Shown: in pieces, positions 8,112 to 16,330 of the stretch
Layout: each line of letters opens with the position of its first letter
How positions within the stretch are numbered: the first letter of the stretch is position 1
Assembly: GCF_008642335.1 (NCBI RefSeq)
Contig: NZ_CP029191.1
Coordinates: 2,852,001 to 2,916,000 of the forward strand
Source: Streptomyces venezuelae
GTDB taxonomy: Bacteria > Actinomycetota > Actinomycetes > Streptomycetales > Streptomycetaceae
Reading direction: 5' to 3'
Length of the DNA stretch: 64,000 bases
Translations under genes and position numbers: made by a program
Notes under the pieces: model-generated
Seen by the model: only the letters and a program-made list of their open reading frames with translations
Databases searched by the model: none
What the model was told of the DNA's origin: nothing

Positions 8112-8855
8112 TCAGCCCGTGACCGGCGCCTGGACCAGCGGCTCCTTCGTGAACAGGGCACCGAGCGCCGGCGCGTTCACCCTGCGCTCGGCCAGCCGCA
8201 GCGCCTCCCATACGGTGACCTGGTTCGCCGTCAGGACCGGCTTGCCGACCGCCGCCTCCAGGTCGCGGACGTACGCCGCCGTGTGCAGCGCCGTGTCCGG
8301 CAGGAGCAGCGCATCGGCGTCCGGGTGGTCGCCCGCGCGGGCCAGCGCGAACACCTCGTCGCGCCCCCACGTGCCGACCTCCGCCGCCGTGATGATGCCG
8401 CTTCCCCTGGCCGCCACGACCTCCACGCCGCCGTCCTTCAGGAAGGCGGAGAAGTGCCCGGCCACGTCCTCCGGATACGTCGCCGCGACCGCGACCCGCG
8501 TGGCGCTCACCTCGCGGGCGGCGTGGGCGAAGGCGAACGACGTCGACGAAGCGGGCAGCCCGGCCGCCATGGCCAGCTTGCGGACCTGGTCGTGCGCGCC
8601 CTCCCAGCCGAAGACGAAGCTGCCGCTGGTGCACGCCCACACCACCGCCTCCGCGCCGGCGAGCCGCAGCTCCTCGACGCCCGCGGCGAGCCGTTCGGCC
8701 GAGCCCATCTCGAGCAGCGCGTCGACGCGGTGCGCGTCCTCGCCGATGTCCGTGTGGACGACCTGCAGCCGGATGTCGCTGCCGAGCATCTGCTCCATGC
8801 GGGGGTAGTCGTCCTCGGCCGAGTTCCCCGGGTAGAGAAATCCGAGTGCCGTCAC
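8112..8855 (-). CDS. Asp/Glu racemase-maleate isomerase family paralog lacking the second Cys, 247 aa
   Basis: This is the second gene of a coupled pair; its GTG start at 8855 overlaps the stop of its paralog. A strong AGGAGGAGG precedes it. The first catalytic Cys is present in VWACTSGSFVFG. Where the family places the second catalytic Cys (SCTN in the neighbour) it reads LLLPDTALHT, so a two-base racemase or maleate isomerase mechanism is unlikely. Enzymes of this fold with one Cys exist (arylmalonate decarboxylase type). Alternatively it forms a heteromer with its partner. Context suggests a role in catabolism of the compound imported by Ehu. Confidence 0.8.
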   Translation of the reverse strand: MTALGFLYPGNSAEDDYPRMEQMLGSDIRLQVVHTDIGEDAHRVDALLEMGSAERLAAGVEELRLAGAEAVVWACTSGSFVFGWEGAHDQVRKLAMAAGLPASSTSFAFAHAAREVSATRVAVAATYPEDVAGHFSAFLKDGGVEVVAARGSGIITAAEVGTWGRDEVFALARAGDHPDADALLLPDTALHTAAYVRDLEAAVGKPVLTANQVTVWEALRLAERRVNAPALGALFTKEPLVQAPVTG

Positions 8856-9682
8856 GTCCAGCCTCCTCCTTCTGCGGGTGGTACTTCGGGCAGGCCCTGG
8901 GGCGGAGCCGGCGGGTTCAGCGGACTCGCGCCCGGCCTCGCCGTCGGATCGATCAGTGCCTGATAGGGCCCTACCGCACGGGTACCCAGCCGACGCAGTG
9001 CGGACCACATCGTCACCTGGTTCGCCGAGATCACCGGCATCCGCAGTTCCGCTTCCAGTTGCGGGATGACGTCGTACGTGGGGAGGTTGGTGCAGCTGAT
9101 GAAGAGGCAGTCCACGCCCCCGTCGCTGCCGAGGACCGCACGGCGCGCCATGTCGGCGACGTCCCGGTAGGGAACCTTCCAGATGTGCCGGGTGAGACCG
9201 AGGTAGGCGCGGCCCGTGACGGACGCGCCCGCCTCCGCCAGATACTCCTCCAGGGACTGCGTGACCGACCACGTGTACGGCGTGACGAGCGCGATGCGCC
9301 GGGCGCCCAGTTCGTCGAGGGCTTCCAGGAGTGCGCCGGACGTGGTCACCGAGGCGACCGCGCCCTCGCGGGTCATGGCCTCGCACATCGCGCGTTCACC
9401 CGGCGTGCCGCCGACGAAGCTGCCCGACGTACAGGCGTACGCGAGGACTTCGGGCTCGGCGGCGGTCAGTGCGCGGACCGCCTCGGCGAGGGTCTCGTGC
9501 TCGCTGACCAGGCGGGCGAGGTCGAGGCTGACCTCCACGGGCACGTACGGCGTCCGGGTCAGATGGAGGGAGACCTCGTCCGGGATCCAGCGCCACAGTT
9601 CGCGGTCGAGGACGAAGTCGAAAGGGGCGACCACACCTACACCGCGTTGTGGGTGTGGTCCGCCGAGGAAAGAGACGTCCAT
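8852..9682 (-). CDS. Maleate cis-trans isomerase / EutA-like Asp/Glu racemase superfamily enzyme, 276 aa
   Basis: Both catalytic cysteines of the superfamily are visible: AYACTSGSFVGG (about residues 83-94) and LFISCTNLPTYD. The tail NQVTMWSALRRLG is typical of the maleate isomerase/EutA branch. EutA proteins accompany ehu ectoine importers in other bacteria, and ehuBCDA lies 3.3 kb away, so a role in an ectoine-type or related pathway is likely. The exact substrate is unknown. The last 25 residues are Pro/Gly-rich and look dispensable. The gene is coupled to the downstream paralog by a GTGA overlap. Confidence 0.8.
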   Translation of the reverse strand: MDVSFLGGPHPQRGVGVVAPFDFVLDRELWRWIPDEVSLHLTRTPYVPVEVSLDLARLVSEHETLAEAVRALTAAEPEVLAYACTSGSFVGGTPGERAMCEAMTREGAVASVTTSGALLEALDELGARRIALVTPYTWSVTQSLEEYLAEAGASVTGRAYLGLTRHIWKVPYRDVADMARRAVLGSDGGVDCLFISCTNLPTYDVIPQLEAELRMPVISANQVTMWSALRRLGTRAVGPYQALIDPTARPGASPLNPPAPPQGLPEVPPAEGGGWT

Positions 9683-9907
9683 GAGCAGTCCCCAAGGTCG
9701 TGCGTGTGTTCAGGGACCGGCCGGGGGCCGGGGACGAGCGATGCCGGCGACGCGCCGGGACGGCGGGACGGGGATGGCTGCGCGGGCGTACCACACAGCG
9801 TGTGCGATCGGCTGCACGGAGAGTACTGGTTCCTGGACAGCCGGTACAGCAGTGCCTCTGTTGACGAAGGTAGGTTCGGGTGCGAGCGTGGTCAATCCGC
9901 ACATCTC

Positions 9908-9924
9908 AGACGGTTGAGCCGTCT
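9908..9924. promoter_or_regulatory. Inverted repeat AGACGG-TTGAG-CCGTCT in divergent promoter region
   Basis: A perfect 6-bp inverted repeat with a 5-bp spacer sits in the 289-base region between the divergent EutA-like operon and the dehydrogenase-amidase operon. The position and size suit an operator that could coordinate both units, for example for the IclR protein encoded at 16331. No binding evidence exists here. Confidence 0.35.
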
Positions 9925-9971
9925 TGTCGACGCGGCGCGACCGTACCTCTGAACAGGGAAGCGGAATCTCA

Positions 9972-10949
9972 TTGCGAAACGGTGTCCCGTCGGTTTCCGA
10001 AACGACCGTCCTCGTCCTTGACGCCGCGCCACCGACCCCGCCGCCGCGCCTCGGCAGCCTGGCCGGGCAGGCCCGGATCCTGCACGCCGACGAGTCCACG
10101 CTGGCCGACCAACTCCCCCTTGCGGACGCCCTGTTGGTGTGGGACTTCACCTCGGACGCGGTACGCCGCGCCTGGCCCGGTGAGGGTCCGCGGCCCCGCT
10201 GGGTGCACACCGCGAGCGCGGGCGTCGACCATCTGATGTGCCCCGAACTCGCCGCGTCCGACACCGTCGTGACGAACGCCCGCGGCGTCTTCGACCAGCC
10301 GATCGCCGAGTACGTGGCCGCGCTGGTCCTCGCCATGGCCAAGGACCTGCCGCGCACCCTGGAGCTGCAGCGCGAGCGCTCCTGGCGCCACCGCGAGACC
10401 CAGCGGATCGCGGGCACGCGCGCGTGCGTGATCGGTTCGGGACCCATCGGTCGGGCCATCGCGCGCACGCTGAAGGGGCTCGGCATCCTCACGGCCCTCG
10501 TGGGCCGCACCGCGCGGCCCGGGGTGCACGGCACGGGCGAGCTCGACCGGCTGATGGCCAGGGCCGACTGGGTGGTGTGCGCGGCGCCGCTCACGGACGA
10601 CACGCGGGGCATGTTCGACGCGCGGCGGTTCGGCTTCATGCAGCCGTCGGCGCGGTTCATCAACATCGGGCGCGGGCCGCTCGTCGTCGAGGACGACCTG
10701 GTCGAGGCGTTGTCCAAGCGGTGGATCGCGGGCGCCGCCCTCGATGTGTTCGAGGACGAGCCGCTGCCCGCGGACAGCCCCCTGTGGACGGTGCCTGGCC
10801 TGCTCGTCTCCCCGCACATGAGCGGCGACACGGTCGGCTGGCGGGACGCGCTGGGCGCGCAGTTCGTCGAGCTGTTCCGGGCGTGGGCGGCGGACCGGCC
10901 GCTGACGAACGTCGTCGACAAGGAACGTGGGTATGTCCCAGGTCATTGA
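9972..10949 (+). CDS. D-2-hydroxyacid dehydrogenase (NAD-binding), 325 aa
   Basis: The protein has the D-isomer-specific 2-hydroxyacid dehydrogenase layout. There is a substrate-side N-terminus with HTASAGVDHL and TNARGVFD, then a Rossmann motif (VIGSGPIGRAIA), then NIGRGPLVVEDDL, AALDVFEDEPLP and SPHMSGD. The usual catalytic Arg is in NIGRGP, Glu in FEDEPL and His in SPHMSG. The TTG start at 9972 has a GGGAAGCGGAA stretch upstream. A TTG at 9924 is also possible, so the start is uncertain. It reads into the amidase gene 56 bases downstream and probably acts in the same pathway. Confidence 0.8.
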   Translation: MRNGVPSVSETTVLVLDAAPPTPPPRLGSLAGQARILHADESTLADQLPLADALLVWDFTSDAVRRAWPGEGPRPRWVHTASAGVDHLMCPELAASDTVVTNARGVFDQPIAEYVAALVLAMAKDLPRTLELQRERSWRHRETQRIAGTRACVIGSGPIGRAIARTLKGLGILTALVGRTARPGVHGTGELDRLMARADWVVCAAPLTDDTRGMFDARRFGFMQPSARFINIGRGPLVVEDDLVEALSKRWIAGAALDVFEDEPLPADSPLWTVPGLLVSPHMSGDTVGWRDALGAQFVELFRAWAADRPLTNVVDKERGYVPGH

Positions 10950-11005
10950 TCGTCTCCCGGTCGATGACACCCAACCGATCACGCCCCGTCTGCTGAGGAG
11001 CCTGC

Positions 11006-12409
11006 ATGACCGAGCTCGCGGATCTCACGGCTGTACAACTCGTCGACGGCTATCGCAAGGGCGAATTCAGTCCGGTCGACGCGACGCGGGCGGCCCTGCG
11101 CAGGGCGGAGGAGGGCCAGCCGCGGGTGAACGCCTTCGTGCGCATCATGGCGGACTCGGCGTTGGCGCAGGCCGAGGCCAGCGCGGAGCGGTGGCGGCGG
11201 GGCGCGCCGCAGGGGCTCGTGGACGGCGTCCCGGTCTCCGTGAAGGACCTGCTCCTGCTGCGCGGCGAGCCGACGCTGCGCGGGTCGCTGACCGTGCGGC
11301 CGGAGGGCAAGTGGAACGAGGACGCGCCCTCGGTGGCCCGGCTGCGCGAGCACGGCGCGGTGTTCATCGGCCGGACGACGACGCCGGAGTTCGGGTGGAA
11401 GGGCGTCACGGACGGTCCGCAGAGCGGGATCACCCGCAATCCGTACGATCCGTCCCGCGCATCGGGCGGCTCCAGCGGGGGCAGCGCGGCCGCCGTGGCG
11501 CTCGGCGCGGGGCCGCTGTCGCTCGGCACGGACGGCGGCGGCTCGGTGCGGATCCCCGCGGCGTTCTGCGGGATCTTCGCGCTGAAGCCGACGTACGGCA
11601 GGGTGCCGCTGTATCCGGCTAGCCCGTTCGGGACGCTCGCCCACGTCGGGCCGATGACCCACGACGCGGCGGACGCGGCACTGCTGATGGACGTGATCAC
11701 GGGCCCCGACGACCGCGACTGGTCCCAGCTGGGGCCGGTCGAGGGCAGTTTCGGGGCGGGCCTCGGCGGAGGCGTGCGCGGCCTTCGCGTCGCCTACTCC
11801 GCGTCCCTCGGCGGGCAGGTCGCGGTGCGTCCCGCCGTCGCGGCGGCGGTGCGGCGCGCGGTGGAGTCGCTCGCGGCGCAGGGCGCGTACGTCGAGGAGG
11901 CCGACCCCGACTTCTCCGACCCGGTGGAGGCCTTCCACACCCTGTGGTTCAGCGGGGCGGCGCGCGTCGTGCAGCATCTGTCGCCCGCGCAGCGGGAGTT
12001 GCTCGACCCGGGGCTGCGGGAGGTCTGCGGGCAGGGCGCGCGGTACAGCGCGCTGGACTACCTCGCGGCCGTCGACGTCCGGATGGCACTCGGGCGCCGC
12101 ATGGGCCGCTTCCACTCGACGTACGACCTGCTGGTCACGCCGACGCTGCCGATCACGGCGTTCGAGGCGGGCGTCGAGGTGCCGAAGGGGTCGGGGCACC
12201 GGCGCTGGACGGGGTGGACCCCGTTCACGTACCCGTTCAACCTCACGCAGCAGCCCGCGGCGACGGTGCCGTGCGGGGCGGATGAGGACGGGCTGCCCAT
12301 CGGCGTGCAGATCGTCGCGGCGCGGCACGCGGATCGGGTGGTGCTCCGTGCTGCGCACGCGCTGTACGAGTCGGGCAGCGCCTCCCTGACACCACCCGCA
12401 CTCGGTTGA
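11006..12409 (+). CDS. Amidase-signature family hydrolase, 467 aa
   Basis: The Ser-cis-Ser-Lys catalytic set is intact: Lys80 in VSVKDL, the GGSSGGS loop (about residues 154-160) and the nucleophile Ser180 in GTDGGGSVRIPA. The length is normal for the family, which hydrolyses carboxamides to acid and ammonia. It lies behind the 2-hydroxyacid dehydrogenase and faces the DUF3830 gene across 7 bases. With the ABC importer and isomerases nearby, a role in degrading an imported amide or cyclic amidine-type compound is plausible. The substrate cannot be read from sequence. Confidence 0.85.
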   Translation: MTELADLTAVQLVDGYRKGEFSPVDATRAALRRAEEGQPRVNAFVRIMADSALAQAEASAERWRRGAPQGLVDGVPVSVKDLLLLRGEPTLRGSLTVRPEGKWNEDAPSVARLREHGAVFIGRTTTPEFGWKGVTDGPQSGITRNPYDPSRASGGSSGGSAAAVALGAGPLSLGTDGGGSVRIPAAFCGIFALKPTYGRVPLYPASPFGTLAHVGPMTHDAADAALLMDVITGPDDRDWSQLGPVEGSFGAGLGGGVRGLRVAYSASLGGQVAVRPAVAAAVRRAVESLAAQGAYVEEADPDFSDPVEAFHTLWFSGAARVVQHLSPAQRELLDPGLREVCGQGARYSALDYLAAVDVRMALGRRMGRFHSTYDLLVTPTLPITAFEAGVEVPKGSGHRRWTGWTPFTYPFNLTQQPAATVPCGADEDGLPIGVQIVAARHADRVVLRAAHALYESGSASLTPPALG

Positions 12410-12416
12410 ACGCGCC

Positions 12417-12917
12417 TCAGGCGCGCTTGAAACTCAGCGTCTCGCCCTGTGCGCCCGCGCGCCACAGGTCGTTGCAGGCCTCGGCCATGCGGTCGAGGCC
12501 CTCGACGATCTGGCCCCAGACGATGCCGGGCACCCACCCCACGTCACCGTTGAGGAGCAGGTTGTTCCGTTCGTAGAAGAGGGCGAGGTCGACGACGGTG
12601 GTGCCCGCCTTCACATCGGCCTCCGCCTCGTAGCCGTACGCCTGGGTGCCCAGTTCCGTACCGGAGAAGGAGAAATAACAGAGATCTCCCGGAATGGGCG
12701 TGACGGTCGGGTTCTCCAGGGGCGGCTCGCGGTCCGCGAAAGCCGGGAAGAGGGCGTAGATCTCGTTGCGCGCGTACTTCGCGTGGTAGACGTCCGAGCC
12801 GAGCGGCAGTGCCTCCCACACCGCCGCGCAGGTCACCGGAGCCCGGTCGTCGAGCAGTTTCGCCGTGCACTGAACCCCTCGCTTGGCGAGGGAGACTTCG
12901 ATGAATCGCTCTGCCAT
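12417..12917 (-). CDS. DUF3830 family protein, 166 aa
   Basis: The sequence has the DUF3830 pattern: RFIEVSLAKRGVxCTAKLLDDRAPVTCAAVW, then HAKYARNEIY, then PIPGDLCYF. The family is thought to adopt a cyclophilin-like barrel and occurs next to amidases, isomerases and ABC importers. Its biochemical role is unknown. A GGGAGGAG lies just before ATG 12926 (too close) and 12 bases before ATG 12917 (rather far). 12917 is chosen because family members start MAxRFIEV. It is divergent from ehuB. Confidence 0.8.
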   Translation of the reverse strand: MAERFIEVSLAKRGVQCTAKLLDDRAPVTCAAVWEALPLGSDVYHAKYARNEIYALFPAFADREPPLENPTVTPIPGDLCYFSFSGTELGTQAYGYEAEADVKAGTTVVDLALFYERNNLLLNGDVGWVPGIVWGQIVEGLDRMAEACNDLWRAGAQGETLSFKRA

Positions 12918-13015
12918 GTGTCCCATGCTCCTCCCTGGGTCAAGGGCACCACGATGGCATCGGAGGGCCGGAATTCGTCGGCATAACTCGCTTGGGTTCG
13001 GGTAGCCGCGCGCCC

Positions 13016-13948
13016 ATGGCTCCACCACTTGGGAACAACGAGGGATTCATCGGCAGAGCGGTGCGCCGCCGCGCACTGCTCACCGGAGCGGGCGGGGCGG
13101 CTCTGGGGGTATTCGGGGCGTCGGCGTGCAGCCGCGTACCCGACGAGGGGAAGGTTGAGGGGGGCGATCTGCTGGACCGCCTGCGCGACAGCGGCACGGT
13201 CAGGATCGGTGTCGCGGGCGAGGTCCCGTTCGGATACATCGACGAGAACGGCGAGGTCACGGGCGAGGCGCCGGCGATCGCCAAGGTCATCTTCCCCCGC
13301 CTCGGCGTACCCAAGGTCAAGGCGGTGCCCACGAAGTTCGGCGCGCTGATACCCGGCCTCACGCAGGCCCGGCAGTTCGACGTCGTCTCGGCGGGCATGT
13401 ACATCAACCCGACGCGGTGCGAGCAGGTCCTCTTCTCCGACCCCGACTACCTCATGCTCGACTCCTTCATCGTGAAGAAGGGCAATCCGCACGGCATCCA
13501 GAAGTACGAGGACATCGCCGAGAAGGGCCTGAAGCTGGCGAGCGGCACGGCCTACGCGGAGATCGACTACGCGAAGGCGGCGGGCGTGAAGTCCGTGCTC
13601 GTCCTGCCCGACCAGGTCGCCGGGATGGACGCCGTGGCGCAGGGCCGCGTCGACGCGTTCGCCGGCACCAACGTCACCGTGCGCACGGTGATCAAGAACA
13701 ATCAGCGGGTCGAGGCGACGAAGCCGTTCCAGCCCGTGGTCGACGGCGAGCCTGCCTACGGAGCCGGCGGCTTCGCCTTCCGCCCGTCCGAGAAGAACCT
13801 GCGGGACGCCTTCAACAAGGAGCTGCACAAGCTCAAGGAGAGCGGTGAACTGCTGCGCATCGTCAAGCCGTTCGGTTTCACCGCGGCCGAGATGACGGAC
13901 CTGACGGTCGAGAAGCTGTGTCCCCCGGCGAAGGGCGCCTCGTCATGA
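13016..13948 (+). CDS. ehuB: Ectoine/hydroxyectoine ABC transporter substrate-binding lipoprotein EhuB, 310 aa
   Basis: The N-terminus has VRRRALLTGAGG, a Tat-type twin-Arg region, followed by GASAC, a lipobox. So it is exported, lipidated and held at the outer face of the membrane. The body is a family 3 solute-binding protein: SGTVRIGVAGEVPFGYIDENGEVTGE, QFDVVSAGMYINPTRCEQ, then KLASGTAY and GRVDAFAGT. The region PFGYID..GEAPAIAK is typical of EhuB. ATG 13016 is preferred, although its ribosome binding site is weak. Its stop overlaps the ehuC start (ATGA). Confidence 0.85.
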   Translation: MAPPLGNNEGFIGRAVRRRALLTGAGGAALGVFGASACSRVPDEGKVEGGDLLDRLRDSGTVRIGVAGEVPFGYIDENGEVTGEAPAIAKVIFPRLGVPKVKAVPTKFGALIPGLTQARQFDVVSAGMYINPTRCEQVLFSDPDYLMLDSFIVKKGNPHGIQKYEDIAEKGLKLASGTAYAEIDYAKAAGVKSVLVLPDQVAGMDAVAQGRVDAFAGTNVTVRTVIKNNQRVEATKPFQPVVDGEPAYGAGGFAFRPSEKNLRDAFNKELHKLKESGELLRIVKPFGFTAAEMTDLTVEKLCPPAKGASS

Positions 13949-14679
13949 TGTCGTCGGAGTTCTTCGGGAACTGGTTCCTGCCCGGCATCTGGATCACCGT
14001 CCAGGTCACGTTCCTCAGCGCGGCCCTCGCCTTCGTGATCGCGTTCCCGATCGGTGTGCTGCGCACGTCGCGGCTGTGGATCGTCCGCTTCCTCGCCGGG
14101 GCCTACTTCGAAATCTTCCGCAGCACGTCGTCGCTGGTCTTCATGTTCTGGATCGCGTTCACCGTGCCGCCGCTGTTCAACATCAGCTTCCAGCCCATGT
14201 TCGCGGGCGTCCTCGCGCTCGGCATCACGTACGGCGCGTACGCCTCGGAGATCGTGCGCGGTGCGCTCGCCGCGGTGCCGCCCGCGCAGCGCGAGGCGGG
14301 CATCGCTTTGAACTTCACCCCGATGCAGCGGCTGCGCCGCATCGAACTGCCGCAGGCCTGGCCGGAGATGATCCCGCCGTTCAACAACCTGCTCATCGAG
14401 CTCCTGAAGGGCACCTCGCTGGTGTCCCTCATCGCGGTGGCCGACATGACGTTCGCCGGTGACCTGCTGCGGCTCGTCAAGAACGAGAGCGCGCCGATCT
14501 ACACGCTGCTGCTCGCCCTGTACTTCGTCTTCGCGTTCATCCTCACGCGCGGCATGCGGCTCCTGGAGCGGCACGCCAAGAAGCGGGTGGGGCAGACGCC
14601 GGAGAAGACGAGCCTGTTCGGCGGCCTGCGCGCCAAGTCGTCGATCGACGTCGTCTCGGGCACGGGGGGTGCCAAGTGA
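13945..14679 (+). CDS. ehuC: Ectoine-type ABC transporter permease EhuC, 244 aa
   Basis: This is a polar amino acid type permease (HEQRO/BPD family). It has several membrane segments and the EAA-loop region YASEIVRGALAAVPPAQREAG-type signature in the middle, which docks on the ATPase. ATG 13945 overlaps the ehuB stop by four bases, and the stop overlaps ehuD the same way, so all four Ehu proteins are made together. It should pair with EhuD to form the channel. Confidence 0.88.
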   Translation: MMSSEFFGNWFLPGIWITVQVTFLSAALAFVIAFPIGVLRTSRLWIVRFLAGAYFEIFRSTSSLVFMFWIAFTVPPLFNISFQPMFAGVLALGITYGAYASEIVRGALAAVPPAQREAGIALNFTPMQRLRRIELPQAWPEMIPPFNNLLIELLKGTSLVSLIAVADMTFAGDLLRLVKNESAPIYTLLLALYFVFAFILTRGMRLLERHAKKRVGQTPEKTSLFGGLRAKSSIDVVSGTGGAK

Positions 14680-15323
14680 ACTGGAACTGGGATCACGTCG
14701 ACGAGTTCATGCCGCTCTTCTGGGACGGTGTGGAGCTCACGCTCAAGGCACTGTTCTTCGGCACCCTGATCGCCTTCTCCCTCGGTCTCGTCTGGGCGGT
14801 CGCCCAGCGCTCGGAGAAGAAGTGGATCCGCTGGCCGGTCACGGTGGTCACGGAGTTCATCCGGAACACCCCGCTGCTGGTGCAGCTGTTCTTCCTGTTC
14901 TATGTGGTGCCGGAGTGGGGGCCCTCGATGTCCCCGCTCACCACGGGCATCGTCGGGCTCGGCCTGCACTACTCGACGTACACCTCGGAGGTCTACCGGG
15001 CGGGCATCGAGGGCGTACCGGCCGGCCAGTGGGAGGCGGCGACCGCGCTCAGCCTCTCCAAGCGGCGCACCTGGACGTCCGTGATCCTGCCGCAGGCGGT
15101 GCGCAGGGTGATCCCCGCGCTCGGCAACTACGTGATCGTCATGCTGAAGGAGTCGCCGCAGATGGCGGCCATCGGCGCGCTCGACATGCTGGGCCAGGCC
15201 CAGAACTACAGCCAGACGACCTTCACCTTCGAGGCGATCAGCGTGGTCGGTGTCGCCTTCATCGTCATCGCCTACCCGGCCTCTCTTCTTCTGCGAGTTT
15301 TGGAGCGTCGCCTTGTCCGCTGA
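14676..15323 (+). CDS. ehuD: Ectoine-type ABC transporter permease EhuD, 215 aa
   Basis: The second permease of the same family has FIRNTPLLVQLFFLFYVVP in an early membrane segment and TSEVYRAGIEGVPAGQWEA as the ATPase-contacting EAA loop. The GTG start overlaps the ehuC stop (GTGA). The 3' end overlaps the TTG start proposed for the ATPase by 11 bases. Confidence 0.88.
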   Translation: MNWNWDHVDEFMPLFWDGVELTLKALFFGTLIAFSLGLVWAVAQRSEKKWIRWPVTVVTEFIRNTPLLVQLFFLFYVVPEWGPSMSPLTTGIVGLGLHYSTYTSEVYRAGIEGVPAGQWEAATALSLSKRRTWTSVILPQAVRRVIPALGNYVIVMLKESPQMAAIGALDMLGQAQNYSQTTFTFEAISVVGVAFIVIAYPASLLLRVLERRLVR

Positions 15324-16128
15324 CAGCAGCACTTCCCAGGAAATCCCCAACCCGGCCGTCGACGGCAGCGAGCTGATCCGCTTCGACAAGGTCGTCAAGC
15401 GGTACGGCTCGAACGTCGTCCTCGACGAGCTGGACTTCTCCGTCGCCTCCGGCAAGCACGTGACGCTGATCGGGCCCTCGGGCTCCGGCAAGACCACGAT
15501 CCTGCGGCTCCTGATGACGCTGGTGAAGCCGGAGCAGGGCACGATCAAGGTGGGCGGCAAGTACCTCACCCACGAGGAGAAGAACGGCAAGCTGGTCCCC
15601 GCGGGCGAGAAGCACGTCCGCGAGGTCCGCAAGAACATCGGGATGGTGTTCCAGCAGTTCAACCTCTTCCCGAACATGAAGGTGCTGCGCAACATCACGG
15701 AAGCGCCGGTCTCCGTACTCGGGCTCTCCAAGGACGAGGCGGAGCAGCGGGCCCGCGAACTGCTCGACCTGGTCGGGCTCGGGGACCGCTGCGACGCGTA
15801 TCCGACGCAGCTCTCCGGCGGCCAGCAGCAGCGCGTGGCCATCGCGCGGGCCCTGGCGATGCGCCCCCAGGTGCTGCTGCTCGACGAGGTGACGTCCGCG
15901 CTCGACCCGGAGCTGGTGGCGGGCGTCCTGGACGTGCTCCGCGACATCGCGCACACCACGGACATCACGATGCTCTGCGTGACGCACGAGATGAACTTCG
16001 CGCGGGACATCTCGGACCAGGTCCTGATGTTCGACTCGGGCCGCGTCATCGAGTCCGGGACCCCGGAGAAGATCTTCACGGAGCCGGAGCACGAGCGCAC
16101 GCGCGAGTTCCTGAGCGCGGTGCTGTGA
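15313..16128 (+). CDS. ehuA: Ectoine-type ABC transporter ATP-binding protein EhuA, 271 aa
   Basis: All ABC ATPase motifs are present: Walker A GPSGSGKT, Q-loop VFQQFNLFP, signature LSGGQQQR, Walker B VLLLDEVTSALD and the switch His in VTHEM. The short insert after Walker A (GGKYLTHEEKNGKLVPAGEKH) is the EhuA/HisP-type form. The proposed TTG start at 15313 has GGAG seven bases upstream inside ehuD. A longer frame from 15250 would overlap ehuD by 74 bases and is less likely. Confidence 0.85.
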   Translation: MSADSSTSQEIPNPAVDGSELIRFDKVVKRYGSNVVLDELDFSVASGKHVTLIGPSGSGKTTILRLLMTLVKPEQGTIKVGGKYLTHEEKNGKLVPAGEKHVREVRKNIGMVFQQFNLFPNMKVLRNITEAPVSVLGLSKDEAEQRARELLDLVGLGDRCDAYPTQLSGGQQQRVAIARALAMRPQVLLLDEVTSALDPELVAGVLDVLRDIAHTTDITMLCVTHEMNFARDISDQVLMFDSGRVIESGTPEKIFTEPEHERTREFLSAVL

Positions 16129-16187
16129 CGGACCCGAGCGCGGTGCCGTGACGGCTGGGGCGGGCTCACCGCCCCGGTCATGACCTG

Positions 16188-16237
16188 GGCATATGCCAGA
16201 GTGGCGCGTTCCTGATGAGAGATCCGGAACGCGCCAC
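16188..16237. promoter_or_regulatory. GGCATATGCC palindrome and 12-bp inverted repeat between ehuA and iclR-type gene
   Basis: The perfect palindrome GGCATATGCC (16188-16197) is followed by a perfect 12-bp inverted repeat GTGGCGCGTTCC / GGAACGCGCCAC (16201-16212 and 16226-16237) with a 13-base spacer. It lies 60 bases after ehuA and about 95 before the regulator start. It could be the ehu terminator, an operator for the IclR protein, or both. There is no U-tract, which favours an operator. Confidence 0.5.
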
Positions 16238-16330
16238 CAATGTCCCCAACAGGCGCTCCATATCCGCCACTTGACAGCTATCGTGGAACCGAGCCCGACT
16301 GTCCGGAACCGTTCCACGCAGGGGGATGCC

